Assembly (NCBI RefSeq): GCF_003634105.1
Contig: NZ_RBIQ01000010.1
Span: 62,001-126,000 of the forward strand
DNA length: 64,000 bases
Reading direction: 5' to 3'
DNA from: Maribacter vaceletii
GTDB lineage: Bacteria; Bacteroidota; Bacteroidia; Flavobacteriales; Flavobacteriaceae
Shown in pieces: positions 42,529-52,795 of this stretch; positions within the stretch are counted from its first letter, which is position 1, and each line of letters starts with the position of its first letter. Both the position numbers and the translations under genes were made by a program. Below the pieces are notes generated by a model that worked only from the letters and a program-made list of their open reading frames with translations, ran no database searches and was not told the DNA's origin.

Positions 42529-45500
42529 ATGAAAATTAAATTTAGAAGAAGGTTATTTTCCAATAATGGAAACTTCCTATTAAAACTAATTATGAGAACC
42601 TTTATCTTTTTATGCTGCTCAATTGCTTTTGCGGTCGGATCCGAAAAAGGAATAGCCCAAAATACTAAAATTGTCATTAATACCAACAAGACCATTTCAG
42701 TAAAACAGGTATTTCAATTAATTAATAAACAAACAGATTACAAATTCATTTACCGACATGATTTAATTAAGGCCGCACCTGACATAAACTTAAAAAAAGG
42801 AACTATCAAGGTAGGTAAACTATTAAACAAATGCCTAACCCCGATAAACTTTACTTATGAATTTAAGGATGGGAGTACTATTGTGGTAAAAGAAATGCAA
42901 GTACATTATTCAAATATTAATTACCCAGAATCCAATAAAGAAATTCAACAGTTTACTATTTCTGGCACCGTAACAGATGAAAACGGGCAACCCTTGCCGG
43001 GAGCTAATATTTTGGAAAAAGAAACAACGAATGGTGTTACGACCGATTTTGATGGGAATTTTACTATTAACATGTCCAATGACAAAGGTGTTTTAGTAGT
43101 TTCCTATATTGGGTTTGCTACTAAGGAAGTTACTGTAAATGGGCAATCTAAATTGAATATAACGCTCAAGGAAGATTCGTCAGCGTTAGATGAGGTTGTA
43201 ATAGTCGGTTATGGCACAATGAAAAAAGCTGATTTAACGGGTTCTGTAGCAACTGTTAGTAGTGATGATATTACCAAAATTACTTCTAGTAATATTGGTC
43301 AGGCCATACAAGGACGTATGTCAGGAGTTCAAATTACTCAATCTTCAGGAGCTCCTGGAGCATCTTCATCAATAAAAATTAGAGGAGTTGGTTCTATTAA
43401 CTCAAACAATTCGCCATTGGTATTAGTGGACGGAATACCAGGTAATATGAACCTTATTAACGCCAACGAAATAGAATCCCTTACGGTTCTTAAAGATGCT
43501 TCAGCTGCAGCTATATATGGAAACAGAGCTGCAAACGGGGTTATTTTAATAAAAACAAAACGAGGTAAGGCTGGAAAAATCACTGTTAATTTAAAGGTCG
43601 AAAATGGTGTTCAGCAAATTACTAATAATAATGTTGAATATTTAGATAAATATGACTGGGTTGATTTTCAGAATGCTTCTGCTGCACGTAATGGAACTGA
43701 TCGTATATGGGTCGGAGACTTAGCTCCTGAAAATCTTGCAAATACAGATTGGTTGGACTATTCTTTTAATACTTCCCCAGTTAGGACTTACGACTTATCT
43801 ATATCGGGAGGAAGTGAAAAATCAACGTTCTCTTTATTCTTAGGTTATTTTGAACAGGAAGGAATCTTAGGGCAAACGGATGGAGATAATAGTTTCTCCA
43901 GAATTAATACGCGATTAAATCTTGATTCAAAAATATCTGATTCGTTTAAAGTTGGTGCAAACTTTTCTTTTGTAAGATCTCAAAATAATACAACAACAGA
44001 TTATAACAACCTACTTCTTGGAGCGTCTCGTATTCCTCCAGTAATGCCAATATATAATTCTGATGGAGAACCAGCAGGAACAGCACACACTTTAAATCTT
44101 AACGACTTTACTCCTGCAGGTGCTGCAAATGCTTTTGACAATAGAGATATTACAAACAGGACTCAAATAGATTTATTTGCAGAATTAAGCTTCTTGAAGG
44201 ATTTTAAATGGAAATCCACGTTTAGCGGACTGATTTCTGATGGTTGGCGTCAGAATTACATAAGGAAATTACAATTTTATCACGTAGATGATACTGAACA
44301 ACTATCTCCTAATTATCAAATCCCTAGAGCAGTATTATCAAACTTTGATAATACCTATTATAGAGTTCAACTCAATAGTGTTTTAAATTATTCAAAAAAA
44401 ATAGGGCTACATTCTATAGAAGCCTTGGTTGGTATTGAAATGGCGGAAAGCGATACTAAGGAATTTAATGCATTAGGAGAAAATTTTCCCAATGATGAAT
44501 TACGAATTCTTAATGTTGCTCAGGAAAATTGGACAATAGGTGGTACAGCAGCCGAAACATCAATTTCATCTCAATTTGCCCGTGTAAACTATAACTATGA
44601 TCACAAATATTTATTTCAGGCTAATGTTAGAAGAGATGGTTCATACATTTTTGCAAAGGAAAACCGTTGGGGTTGGTTCCCTTCTTTTTCTGCAGGTTGG
44701 AATATTTCTGAAGAAAATTTCTTAAAAGAAAACCCCTCAATTAGTAAACTTAAATTACGTGGAGGATATGGAACTTTAGGTAATTCTCAGATTAGCCCTT
44801 TCCAATGGGTATCTACTATAAGTGCAAATGATAATACGGTTATGGGGAGTTCGCAATCTGTTGTTCCAATAGCTTATTTAACAGGGTTTTCTAATAAGAA
44901 TATAAAATGGGAAAAAACATCAACATCAAATATTGGTGTTGACATGGGGTTATTTAATAGTAAACTAGACATTGTATTTGATCTTTACAAACGTAAAACT
45001 AGTGATATGTTATTGCGTTTACCGGTCCCTCTGTCGACTGGATTTTCAGAGGAAAATGAATACCCGTTTGTTAACCTTGGAGCTGTTGAAAACAAGGGGT
45101 GGGAATTGGCTATTAACTTTGATGATGTAACGGCCTCTGGATTAACTTATGGTGCAGGTTTTAACATCTCACAAAATAATAACAAGGTGACCGACATGGG
45201 AGGGCAACCTGCCATAACTTCTGATTTTTATAGAACAGAAGAGGGAGAGTCTATAAACTCTTATTTTGGTTTTAAAACTCTTGGAATCTGGCAATCAAAT
45301 GAAGAAATAAACAATAATCCATCTCGTAGTAATGTCCAACCTGGTGACATTCGAGTAGCAGATATTAACAGTACAGACCAAAATGGAAATATTATAAAAG
45401 GAGTTCCAGATGGTCAAATAACTACCGCTGATATGACAATATTAGGAAATTCAAATCCTAAATTCTACTATGGTTTTCATACCAATCTTAGCTGGAAAGG

Positions 45501-45954
45501 GTTTGACTTTAATATATTCTTCCAAGGAGAAGCAGATAAACAGACATATATGAGCAGTACGTTTGCAAATGATTTAAGCGGAAGAGGGTTCGAGAATATT
45601 CTCAAAAATCTGTGGGATGAAAGAACAATTCTTAATGATGATTTTTCAGCCGTAACCCAGGCTGGTAAATATCCAGCCGTTGGCACAAGCAAAAGTAATA
45701 TAGCAGCTGATCTGTGGCTAGAAGATGCCAGTTATTTAAGAATTAAAAACATGCAGTTTGGATATACTTTTCCAGACAATCTTTCAGATAAATTAAATAT
45801 AAATAGTCTACGTATTTATTTAAATGCGACCAATTTACATACGTTTACTAAATACCGTGGATTTGATCCTGAAACGAATGATCTCTCCTCAAATGGAGGG
45901 GCTTTATACCCACAAAGCCGCACTTATACATTTGGTGTAAATTTTTCTTTCTGA
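42529..45954 (+). CDS. SusC/RagA-family TonB-dependent transporter with STN domain
   Basis: A 1141-residue outer-membrane transporter for glycans. After the leader (membrane part MRTFIFLCCSIAFAVG) come an STN signalling domain (about 48-112, TKIVINTNKTISVKQVFQLINKQTDYKFIYRHDL), a CarboxypepD_reg domain (about 143-222, ISGTVTDENGQPLPGANILEKE), the plug with VVIVGYGTMKKADLTGSV and SIKIRGVGSINSNNSPLVLVDG, and a barrel ending YTFGVNFSF. The STN domain links it to the FecR/ECF pair. It is followed by the susD-like gene 35 bases on and the fucosidase gene, so the imported glycan probably contains fucose. Confidence 0.95.
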   Translation: MKIKFRRRLFSNNGNFLLKLIMRTFIFLCCSIAFAVGSEKGIAQNTKIVINTNKTISVKQVFQLINKQTDYKFIYRHDLIKAAPDINLKKGTIKVGKLLNKCLTPINFTYEFKDGSTIVVKEMQVHYSNINYPESNKEIQQFTISGTVTDENGQPLPGANILEKETTNGVTTDFDGNFTINMSNDKGVLVVSYIGFATKEVTVNGQSKLNITLKEDSSALDEVVIVGYGTMKKADLTGSVATVSSDDITKITSSNIGQAIQGRMSGVQITQSSGAPGASSSIKIRGVGSINSNNSPLVLVDGIPGNMNLINANEIESLTVLKDASAAAIYGNRAANGVILIKTKRGKAGKITVNLKVENGVQQITNNNVEYLDKYDWVDFQNASAARNGTDRIWVGDLAPENLANTDWLDYSFNTSPVRTYDLSISGGSEKSTFSLFLGYFEQEGILGQTDGDNSFSRINTRLNLDSKISDSFKVGANFSFVRSQNNTTTDYNNLLLGASRIPPVMPIYNSDGEPAGTAHTLNLNDFTPAGAANAFDNRDITNRTQIDLFAELSFLKDFKWKSTFSGLISDGWRQNYIRKLQFYHVDDTEQLSPNYQIPRAVLSNFDNTYYRVQLNSVLNYSKKIGLHSIEALVGIEMAESDTKEFNALGENFPNDELRILNVAQENWTIGGTAAETSISSQFARVNYNYDHKYLFQANVRRDGSYIFAKENRWGWFPSFSAGWNISEENFLKENPSISKLKLRGGYGTLGNSQISPFQWVSTISANDNTVMGSSQSVVPIAYLTGFSNKNIKWEKTSTSNIGVDMGLFNSKLDIVFDLYKRKTSDMLLRLPVPLSTGFSEENEYPFVNLGAVENKGWELAINFDDVTASGLTYGAGFNISQNNNKVTDMGGQPAITSDFYRTEEGESINSYFGFKTLGIWQSNEEINNNPSRSNVQPGDIRVADINSTDQNGNIIKGVPDGQITTADMTILGNSNPKFYYGFHTNLSWKGFDFNIFFQGEADKQTYMSSTFANDLSGRGFENILKNLWDERTILNDDFSAVTQAGKYPAVGTSKSNIAADLWLEDASYLRIKNMQFGYTFPDNLSDKLNINSLRIYLNATNLHTFTKYRGFDPETNDLSSNGGALYPQSRTYTFGVNFSF

Positions 45955-45989
45955 GTTAAAAATAATTAACAATAAAAATATCATATAAA

Positions 45990-47684
45990 ATGAAATATAT
46001 ATATATAATCCTATTGGTTTTTCTTTCAATAAGTTGTGAAGATTTTCTTGAAAAAGAACCTCTAGACTCCTTAAGTGAATTAACATTTTATAAAACCAAA
46101 GAGGATTTTGAAATGACAGCAAATTCAATGTATGCGCCATTACGAAATCTACAACACGAAGTTATGATGTTAGATGCAATTACTCCTTACATTGTCGGTG
46201 GTAACGATACTGTTAGTGATTATTGGGATTTTGGAAATTTAAATGCTGATGCGTTATGGCCATCCGTTGAGGTTTTTTGGGAAACATATTATAAAATAAT
46301 ATCTAGGGCAAATTTAATCCTGGCTAATATTGACAACCCAGAACTTGATTTACCAGAAAACTTTAAACATAGAATTAAGGGCGAAGCCCTATTTTTAAGA
46401 GGATTTTCCTATTTTTATTTAATTAATTTATATGGAAATAAATCTTATAATGGTGTTGAATTGGGAGGTGTGCCTCTTATATTAGATCCACAGGAATTTA
46501 ATGATTCTTTTACTCCAAAATCCTCTGTAGACGTTGTATATGCTCAAATAGAGGAAGATCTTAAAAACGCAGAAATGCTACTTCCTTCTGTTACAGAATA
46601 TAGAGGTACTGCCTTTTTAGGAAAAGCTTCTAAAGGAGCAGCCCAAACCATGCTTGGAAAAACGTATTTATTTCAAGGAAAATGGAGTGAAGCAGCTACT
46701 GAACTCCAAAAAGTAGTCAACTCTAACGATTATGAATTATTGCCCAATTTTAATGACAACTTTTGGCCTGAGTATGACAATTCTGTTGAATCAATTTTTG
46801 AAATACAATTTCAATCAGGCGTTGGGCTTGGAAGTGATTATAACAAATGGATTGGTCCTATTGCATCTGGAGGTATCTCCGTAAGAGGATTTTTCAAGAA
46901 CCAACCAACTTCATTGTTAGTTGATAAATTTCAAACACTTGATGGTTACGATGTACAAAGTGAATATGTAAATACTGACACTAATTATTTGGTTACAGAT
47001 TATCTTGGAAATACTGAATTACTTGGCAAAGAAAATTATACATATTTAGATATTTACAATTTCAGTTCAGATGACCCTAGTTTTAATCTAGATAGACCAT
47101 TTGATAATAGAGATCCAAGACTGGATTATACGGTTATGTATATTGGATCAAAATATATACATGACAAGTTTGAAACCAGAGCATCCAAACCAGGATATTA
47201 TATACCCTTTGGTGATGCCTATTGGAGAAGAACAAATTACAGTGCGATTAAATATGAAGTTGGTAGTGACTATGATCCGGGCAGTGACAGTCCAAAAAAC
47301 CAACACTATTTAAGGTATTCAGACGTATTATTAATGCTTGCCGAAGCTAAATTTCAACTTAATGATAAAGAAGCCGCAGCTGAGAATATAAATATAGTAC
47401 GTGATCGTGTCAGTATGACTCAGCTTAATGCTTCTTTAATATTAGAAGATATCTTAGACGAGAGAGTAAGAGAGTTAATTATGGAAGCTGGAACACATGT
47501 TTATTTTGACACTAAAAGATACGGAACATTGAAAGGATTAATGGAAGATTTTTGGGACGGTACTCCAAAAATGCGAAACAATTATCCAGCAATTCCGACA
47601 TTTGAAGACTATTTTTATGCTTTCCCAATTCCGCAAAAAGAAATTTTGGCAAATCCAAATCTGGTGCAAAATACCGGATATTAA
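45990..47684 (+). CDS. SusD/RagB-family glycan-binding lipoprotein
   Basis: A 564-residue surface lipoprotein (signal MKYIYIILLVFLSISC, Cys16) that caps the SusC transporter. Family features are EDFLEKEPLDSLSELTFYKTKEDFE, the TPR-like helices with EALFLRGFSYFYLINLYG (about 132-149), YLRYSDVLLMLAEAKFQLN (about 440-458) and a C terminus ending PIPQKEILANPNLVQNTGY. A hairpin terminator follows it. Confidence 0.94.
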   Translation: MKYIYIILLVFLSISCEDFLEKEPLDSLSELTFYKTKEDFEMTANSMYAPLRNLQHEVMMLDAITPYIVGGNDTVSDYWDFGNLNADALWPSVEVFWETYYKIISRANLILANIDNPELDLPENFKHRIKGEALFLRGFSYFYLINLYGNKSYNGVELGGVPLILDPQEFNDSFTPKSSVDVVYAQIEEDLKNAEMLLPSVTEYRGTAFLGKASKGAAQTMLGKTYLFQGKWSEAATELQKVVNSNDYELLPNFNDNFWPEYDNSVESIFEIQFQSGVGLGSDYNKWIGPIASGGISVRGFFKNQPTSLLVDKFQTLDGYDVQSEYVNTDTNYLVTDYLGNTELLGKENYTYLDIYNFSSDDPSFNLDRPFDNRDPRLDYTVMYIGSKYIHDKFETRASKPGYYIPFGDAYWRRTNYSAIKYEVGSDYDPGSDSPKNQHYLRYSDVLLMLAEAKFQLNDKEAAAENINIVRDRVSMTQLNASLILEDILDERVRELIMEAGTHVYFDTKRYGTLKGLMEDFWDGTPKMRNNYPAIPTFEDYFYAFPIPQKEILANPNLVQNTGY

Positions 47685-47717
47685 AGCATTAAGAAATCTA
47701 ATTTAGATTAAAAATTA

Positions 47718-47748
47718 GCATCGTATTGTGTTATTAACAATACGATGC
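47718..47748 (+). terminator. Terminator after susD-like gene
   Basis: GCATCGTATTGT (47,718-47,729) pairs perfectly with ACAATACGATGC (47,737-47,748), followed by CTTTTAT. It separates the susCD unit from the fucosidase gene. Confidence 0.8.
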
Positions 47749-47861
47749 CTTTTATAAAATAATATATTGCTTTTTTTAAAAGAGCTTATAGATGGTTTTA
47801 TATACTTATTATAGAATTATTTTTAACGTAAATGAAAAATGGATACTAAAAGATTAAATAA

Positions 47862-49394
47862 ATGAAAAAAATATTTGTAATAATATTATTGTTTGCTCTA
47901 CAGGTAAACTCGCAAGAATTAAAATTTGATAGCTCATGGAAATCATTGGAACAATATCAATGTCCAGAATGGTTTCAGGATGCTAAGTTTGGTATATGGA
48001 CGTGTTGGAACCCTTATGCTGTTACAGGAGCTGGCGACTGGTATGCACGAAATATGTACATAGAAGGGTCCCGTCAATATAAATTCCATTTAGAGCATTA
48101 TGGACACCCTTCGGAAGTTGGATATAAGGATATTGTTGAAATGTGGAAGGGAAAGAAGTTTGATCCTGAATATATGGTAGATTTATTTAAAGAGGCTGGA
48201 GCTAAATATGTTGTTGCAATGGCCATGCATCACGACAATTTTGATCTTTGGGATTCAAAATATCATGAATGGAACAGTGTTAATCATGGTCCTCATCAAA
48301 ATATTATTGGTAAATGGGAAGCTGCTGTTCGTAAATCAGGACTTCGATGGGGTGTTACTTCACATTTAGAGCGGAGCTGGAATTGGTTCGGCGTAAACAA
48401 AGACGCAGATAAGGAAGGTCCTTATGCTGGTATTCCTTACGACGGAAACAATCCAAAATATTCAGGATTATATTTCAAAAAGTATAAAGGCTATCATGAT
48501 ACAAATCCAATGTTTTCAGTCAATCCTCCTCAAGAAGTTATTGAAGACTATTTTTTACGGGAAAAAGATTTGCTCGATCAGCATAAACCTGATCTTTTTT
48601 ATTTTGATGGTGGTATCCCGTTTGGAGAAACAGGAAGAAAGCTTATGGCGTATTATTACAACCAGAACATTAAAGATAATAATGGTAAGCTTGAAGCTGT
48701 TATGAATGTTAAAAACACTGCAACAAAATGGCCTTTTCTTGGTGATCAAATCCGAAATGGAATTGCTGTTGAAGATGTTGAAGTACACCAATTATCATCT
48801 ATAAATGCATTGCCTTGGCAAACAGATACTTCAATTGCAGATTGGTTTTGGACTACTGACATAGAATACAAGACTCCCAAGTATGTAGTTCACCAATTGA
48901 TTGATATTGTGAGTAAGAACGGAAATCTTTTATTAAATGTTCCACCAAGAGCTGATGGAACACTTGATTCTGAAGCAATAACACTTTTAAAAAAGGTAGG
49001 TAAATGGCTTGATGTGAATGGTGAAGGAATATACGGATCAAGGCCCTATGCCTTTTTTGGTGAAGGCCCTGGTAGCAAAGCCAAAGCAGAAAAGCATTTT
49101 GGCATGAAAGAACTTAGTTCTGATGATTACCGTTTTACCACCAAAGGAGATACTATCTACGCATTTGTTTGTGGTACCACTAAGACAGATATAAACATCA
49201 ATGCTTTTTCAAGTACATTGTATCATAAGATAAAATCGGTTCAAATGCTTGGTGTTAAAGGCGAAATAGAATTTATTCAGGAAAAAGAAAAATTGGTTGT
49301 TAAATTACCACAAAAATTACCGTCAGAATATGCTGTTTGCTTAAAGATTATTCCGGAACTAAATCCAGTTCCAGAATCTATATCAAAATACTAA
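47862..49394 (+). CDS. Alpha-L-fucosidase, GH29
   Basis: A 510-residue exported glycosidase (signal MKKIFVIILLFALQVNSQ). It has the GH29 start WFQDAKFGIWTCWNPYAV, the AKYVVAMAMHHDNFDLWDSKY segment (about 110-135), the catalytic nucleophile Asp in DLFYFDGG near residue 249 and the NGNLLLNVPPRADGTLD stretch near 350, then a small C-terminal domain. It removes fucose from algal or host glycans. It is the only glycosidase in the locus, and no fucose catabolism genes are nearby, so other enzymes must act elsewhere. A separate transcript is likely, because a terminator precedes it. Confidence 0.93.
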   Translation: MKKIFVIILLFALQVNSQELKFDSSWKSLEQYQCPEWFQDAKFGIWTCWNPYAVTGAGDWYARNMYIEGSRQYKFHLEHYGHPSEVGYKDIVEMWKGKKFDPEYMVDLFKEAGAKYVVAMAMHHDNFDLWDSKYHEWNSVNHGPHQNIIGKWEAAVRKSGLRWGVTSHLERSWNWFGVNKDADKEGPYAGIPYDGNNPKYSGLYFKKYKGYHDTNPMFSVNPPQEVIEDYFLREKDLLDQHKPDLFYFDGGIPFGETGRKLMAYYYNQNIKDNNGKLEAVMNVKNTATKWPFLGDQIRNGIAVEDVEVHQLSSINALPWQTDTSIADWFWTTDIEYKTPKYVVHQLIDIVSKNGNLLLNVPPRADGTLDSEAITLLKKVGKWLDVNGEGIYGSRPYAFFGEGPGSKAKAEKHFGMKELSSDDYRFTTKGDTIYAFVCGTTKTDININAFSSTLYHKIKSVQMLGVKGEIEFIQEKEKLVVKLPQKLPSEYAVCLKIIPELNPVPESISKY

Positions 49395-49566
49395 ATGAGA
49401 TAAAATCTATTTTTTTTTTAGATTAAGTTAAAAGAATAATAGTTCCGGATTTGTTTTGTGGCCTAGTAAAGCTGTTCTAACAGTTTATTTAGTAAAAAGT
49501 ATTTAATCAAACGCTGTTTTAAAGGCTTGGAATATAGATTCTAAAAGAATTTAACTAAATCTACGG

Positions 49567-49620
49567 ACTAAAAGGATAAACCCTTTCAAATAAATATTTG
49601 AAAGGGTTTATCCTTTTAGT
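49567..49620. repeat. Perfect 26-bp palindrome after the fucosidase gene
   Basis: Bases 49,567-49,592 (ACTAAAAGGATAAACCC...) are exactly complementary to 49,595-49,620 with only two bases between. The stem is much longer than a normal terminator and lacks a T tail. It may be a bidirectional terminator or the trace of an inverted duplication. The rest of the gene-free stretch 49,395-49,806 shows nothing else I recognise. Confidence 0.85.
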
Positions 49621-49806
49621 ATTATTAGAACAAATCCAAATAAAGACCATCAAAAATGACAGTTGTGTATAAAAGATGGAAATTAGGGCTTAAAATGGTT
49701 CCATCGGCAATCTGTAATAATTACCATTTTAATAATGAGAAATTGTTTAAAAGTATAAATAATAATAGAGTATGCAATAAAATTTTCTATATATTATTGA
49801 CAAGGT

Positions 49807-50455
49807 TTAAGAGTAAGATCCCATAAAATAGCAACATAAACAACGACTTACAAAATTTTTTTTATAATTATTTGGTGTATTCCTATAGAACTTACGGAAA
49901 CATTTCCCAAAATAATTAGGATTACTAAACCCTATCATATAACAAATGTGTGCAATGATATATCTATTTTGTTCTAGAAGCTGAACTACCTTTTTTAGCT
50001 TAATCAATCTTATAAAATCATTAAGCAAATGTCCCTTCAACTTTTTAATCTTTCTAAATATGATAAATAACTTGTTTCTATATCGACTGCTATCTCATCC
50101 AAACAATAAGATTCATTGGCCATATTACCCTCTATTAAATTCATTATGCATTTTAAAAATTCATCATCAAATGAATTTAAAACTTTTGTTTCTGGCGTAA
50201 ATTCTTCTTCCATTTGAAGCTTCTTTCTAATAAGCTCCCTCTACTCAATAAATTTATCAATTCTTAACAAAAGAAATTTCATTCTATATGGCTTTGGTAT
50301 ATATAAGCAACTGCTCCAGATTCGACTCCTTTGCTTCTATGTTCCATGGAATTCAAAGCAGTAAGTAAAACAACAGGTATATGACAGATCTAATATTTGT
50401 CTTCAATGCGTAGCAAAACTCAATTAAGTCCATTTCTGGTTCAAAAATCGATTAT
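49807..50455 (-). pseudogene. Remnant of a hybrid two-component regulator (receiver plus AraC HTH)
   Basis: Broken minus-strand frames. 50,455 to about 50,280 encode pieces of a receiver domain (PEMDLIEFCYALKTN, then in another frame ALNSMEHRSKGVESGAVAYI). 50,210 to 50,040 encode EEEFTPETKVLNSFDDEFLKCIMNLIEGN, and 50,040 to 49,807 encode the AraC HTH NDFIRLIKLKKVVQLLEQNR then IGFSNPNYFGKCFRKFYRN. These join in the order expected at the C-terminal end of a Bacteroidetes HTCS protein, with several frameshifts and stops. Sensor and kinase parts are gone. It may once have controlled the neighbouring glycan locus. Confidence 0.75.
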
Positions 50456-50545
50456 TGTATACCTCCCTCGCCGGGCGAAAGTTAACCACTAAAAAAGTCG
50501 ATTCTATTTGCAAAAAGTCAAAGGTCTTTTTATGTTAAAAAGAAG

Positions 50546-51562
50546 ATGGCCAATAAACAGATATTTATGCGAAAAGTAAAATAGATTTTCAGGCTGTACA
50601 GCAAGGGCATAAGCAAACTACAGATAAGTTCCAGATTAGGAATATCGCGTAAGACGATTTCCAAATACATCAACTTTTTCCAACGTAACCAGTTGATCGC
50701 TTAAGAGGTGTCTGCAATGACCTTGGAAGAACTTGACAAACTCTTCAAATTGAACAAAAAGACTAAAAGCGAGCAACTACTCACCTTAGAAAAGTACTTT
50801 CCTTATTTTGATAAGGAACTTTGTAAAACAGGAGTTACTAAGTAATTCTTATGGGAAGAATCTATTTTGAACCACCCAGAAGGTTTTAATCTTTAACAGT
50901 TTAGATATTGGTACAGAGGATGGAATAAATAAGCCTCTCCAGTGTTAAATTTTACACATAAAGCTGGTGATAACCTATTTATTGATTTTACAGAAAAAAA
51001 GCTAAGCATTGTAGATGAACATACAGGAGGAATACAAAAGTTAGAAGTTTTTGTATTAGTATTGGATAATAGTCAATTCACTTACATTGAAGCCTGTGAG
51101 AGTCAAAAGAAAGCGGATTTTATCAGTTGTTCAGAAAATTCATTATGATATTATGGAGGCGTTCCAAGCGCTCTTGTTACAGATAACCTTAGAATAGTAA
51201 TAAAAAAAGTAGCCGTTTTTTAACCCCTTATCAATGAAACCTTTACTGACTTTTCAGAGTATTACGAAACAGCAGTACTACCAACTAAAGCTTATAAACC
51301 AAGAGACAAAGCTATCGTAGAGAATGCAGTCTATATTATTTATACACGCGTTTTTTCATCATTAAGAAATCAAACCTTCCACAGCAAATCAGCACTCAAC
51401 AAAGCTATTTTAACACTACTTAATGGGTAAAATAATATGTATTTTAGAGGACGTGATCATTCTAGACACTCATTGGTTGAAGATATAGAAAATCGAACTC
51501 TTAAACCACATCCAGTAAAAAAGTATACCCTTAAACAATATGTAAAAGGGAACTGTTCATAA
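50546..51562 (+). pseudogene. IS21-family transposase (IstA) remnant
   Basis: Degenerate plus-strand frames: MANKQIFMRKVK, a stop, then KGISKLQISSRLGISRKTIS (HTH). The catalytic part has Asp in NLFIDFTEKKLSIVDEHTGG, Asp in LVTDNLRI, Glu in AIVENAVYI, and the C terminus KPHPVKKYTLKQYVKGN. At least four stops and frame changes interrupt it, and no IstB partner follows. The longest intact piece is 50,942-51,148. The bases up to 51,720 show no further gene. Confidence 0.8.
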
Positions 51563-51723
51563 GAAAAGTCATATATATAAACAAAGTCAAGCATTACTAA
51601 AGCATTCCTTACAAACACATTGACAATAAAACAAAATCATTATTTACAATTTTCAAAGTATAATGAAAACTCTCCGTTTTTCAAAATTTTCAGCTAGACC
51701 CTGAGGCAGAGCCACGAGGAATT

Positions 51724-52620
51724 CTATAGATTAAATGTTTTTTTTCTATAATTTAATGGAGAAATATTAAATACACGTTCAAACTGCAAAGTAAAATAAG
51801 AAGGACTAGAATATCCTAAATCATAACCTATGACACTTATAGATTTATTGGTGTTTTTTAATAAGCCTTTTGCCTTTTTCATTCGCTGTTCATGAATAAA
51901 CTTAATAGGAGTTGTACCTAAATGATGTTTAAATTGTCTAAAAAAGGTAGCTTTACTCATACAAGCCTTATCTGCTAATGTATTAATATCTACTTTGGAG
52001 CTTAAATTTTCTTTTATATGTTTAATAGCATAAGCCATTGGGTGGTCTAGTAACTTATTATTCTTATAACTATCTATAAGTACTCTATACATATTACTCT
52101 GTAAACTGCATAGTATTAATTCTTCTATCTTAATATCAATCCAATAGTCTTTAAACCTAACATTCCCAATCATTAGGCGTTGAATTTGTTTTAAAGTTTC
52201 CAATACGTACTGCCCTCCAGAACCATAATACAAATCAACAGGAGAAAGATTTTGTTCTTCTTCCATCAATTCGGGCATGCTAAAATCTTCATTAATTTTA
52301 TCTAATATTTTACCAACCTTTTCCTTTGATATTTCAAGAGTAAAGCAAGTAGCTGGCTTAATAGAACTAGTTTCTGGCAATTCTACATGTGCACTCATTT
52401 CTGCCGCGCCCATGACTACCATATTAGGATGTAAATCAAAAATACCGTGATTAGAAACAGAAATGTTTTTTACCCCATTCACAACATGTCCAAATACAAT
52501 ATTATCAAATTGATAGTCTTTACTTTCATTAGTTACATTGTAACTAACCAATAACTCTGCAGATTCTACTGTAGAAACAAATTCCTGAGATGAAAGCTTA
52601 GAAAAATTAATCATAACCAT
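51724..52620 (-). CDS. AraC-family regulator, probably of the divergent catabolic operon
   Basis: A 298-residue regulator. The C-terminal AraC DNA-binding domain (about 195-295) has both HTHs: KVDINTLADKACMSKATFFRQFKHHLGTTPIKFIHEQRMKKAKGLL and SISVIGYDLGYSSPSYFTLQFERVFNISPLNYRK. The N-terminal part (AraC-type ligand-binding, about 10-180) is of the CupR/AraC_N kind. It is divergently transcribed from the acyl-CoA ligase gene across 175 bases, the usual arrangement for an operon-specific activator; the inducer would be a pathway substrate. Confidence 0.88.
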   Translation of the reverse strand: MVMINFSKLSSQEFVSTVESAELLVSYNVTNESKDYQFDNIVFGHVVNGVKNISVSNHGIFDLHPNMVVMGAAEMSAHVELPETSSIKPATCFTLEISKEKVGKILDKINEDFSMPELMEEEQNLSPVDLYYGSGGQYVLETLKQIQRLMIGNVRFKDYWIDIKIEELILCSLQSNMYRVLIDSYKNNKLLDHPMAYAIKHIKENLSSKVDINTLADKACMSKATFFRQFKHHLGTTPIKFIHEQRMKKAKGLLKNTNKSISVIGYDLGYSSPSYFTLQFERVFNISPLNYRKKTFNL

Positions 52621-52795
52621 ATTCTTTAGTCCTGTTAATATACAATAAACTATTTTGATATTATCATTTTATAATTTGAGACTATACTTATATATTAAAT
52701 TCTCATTTTTAACATACTTTACCATAATTAAATTAATGATTCAATAATTATTGCCATAATATTCATTTTACTAACTATAAAATATAATTACCATT

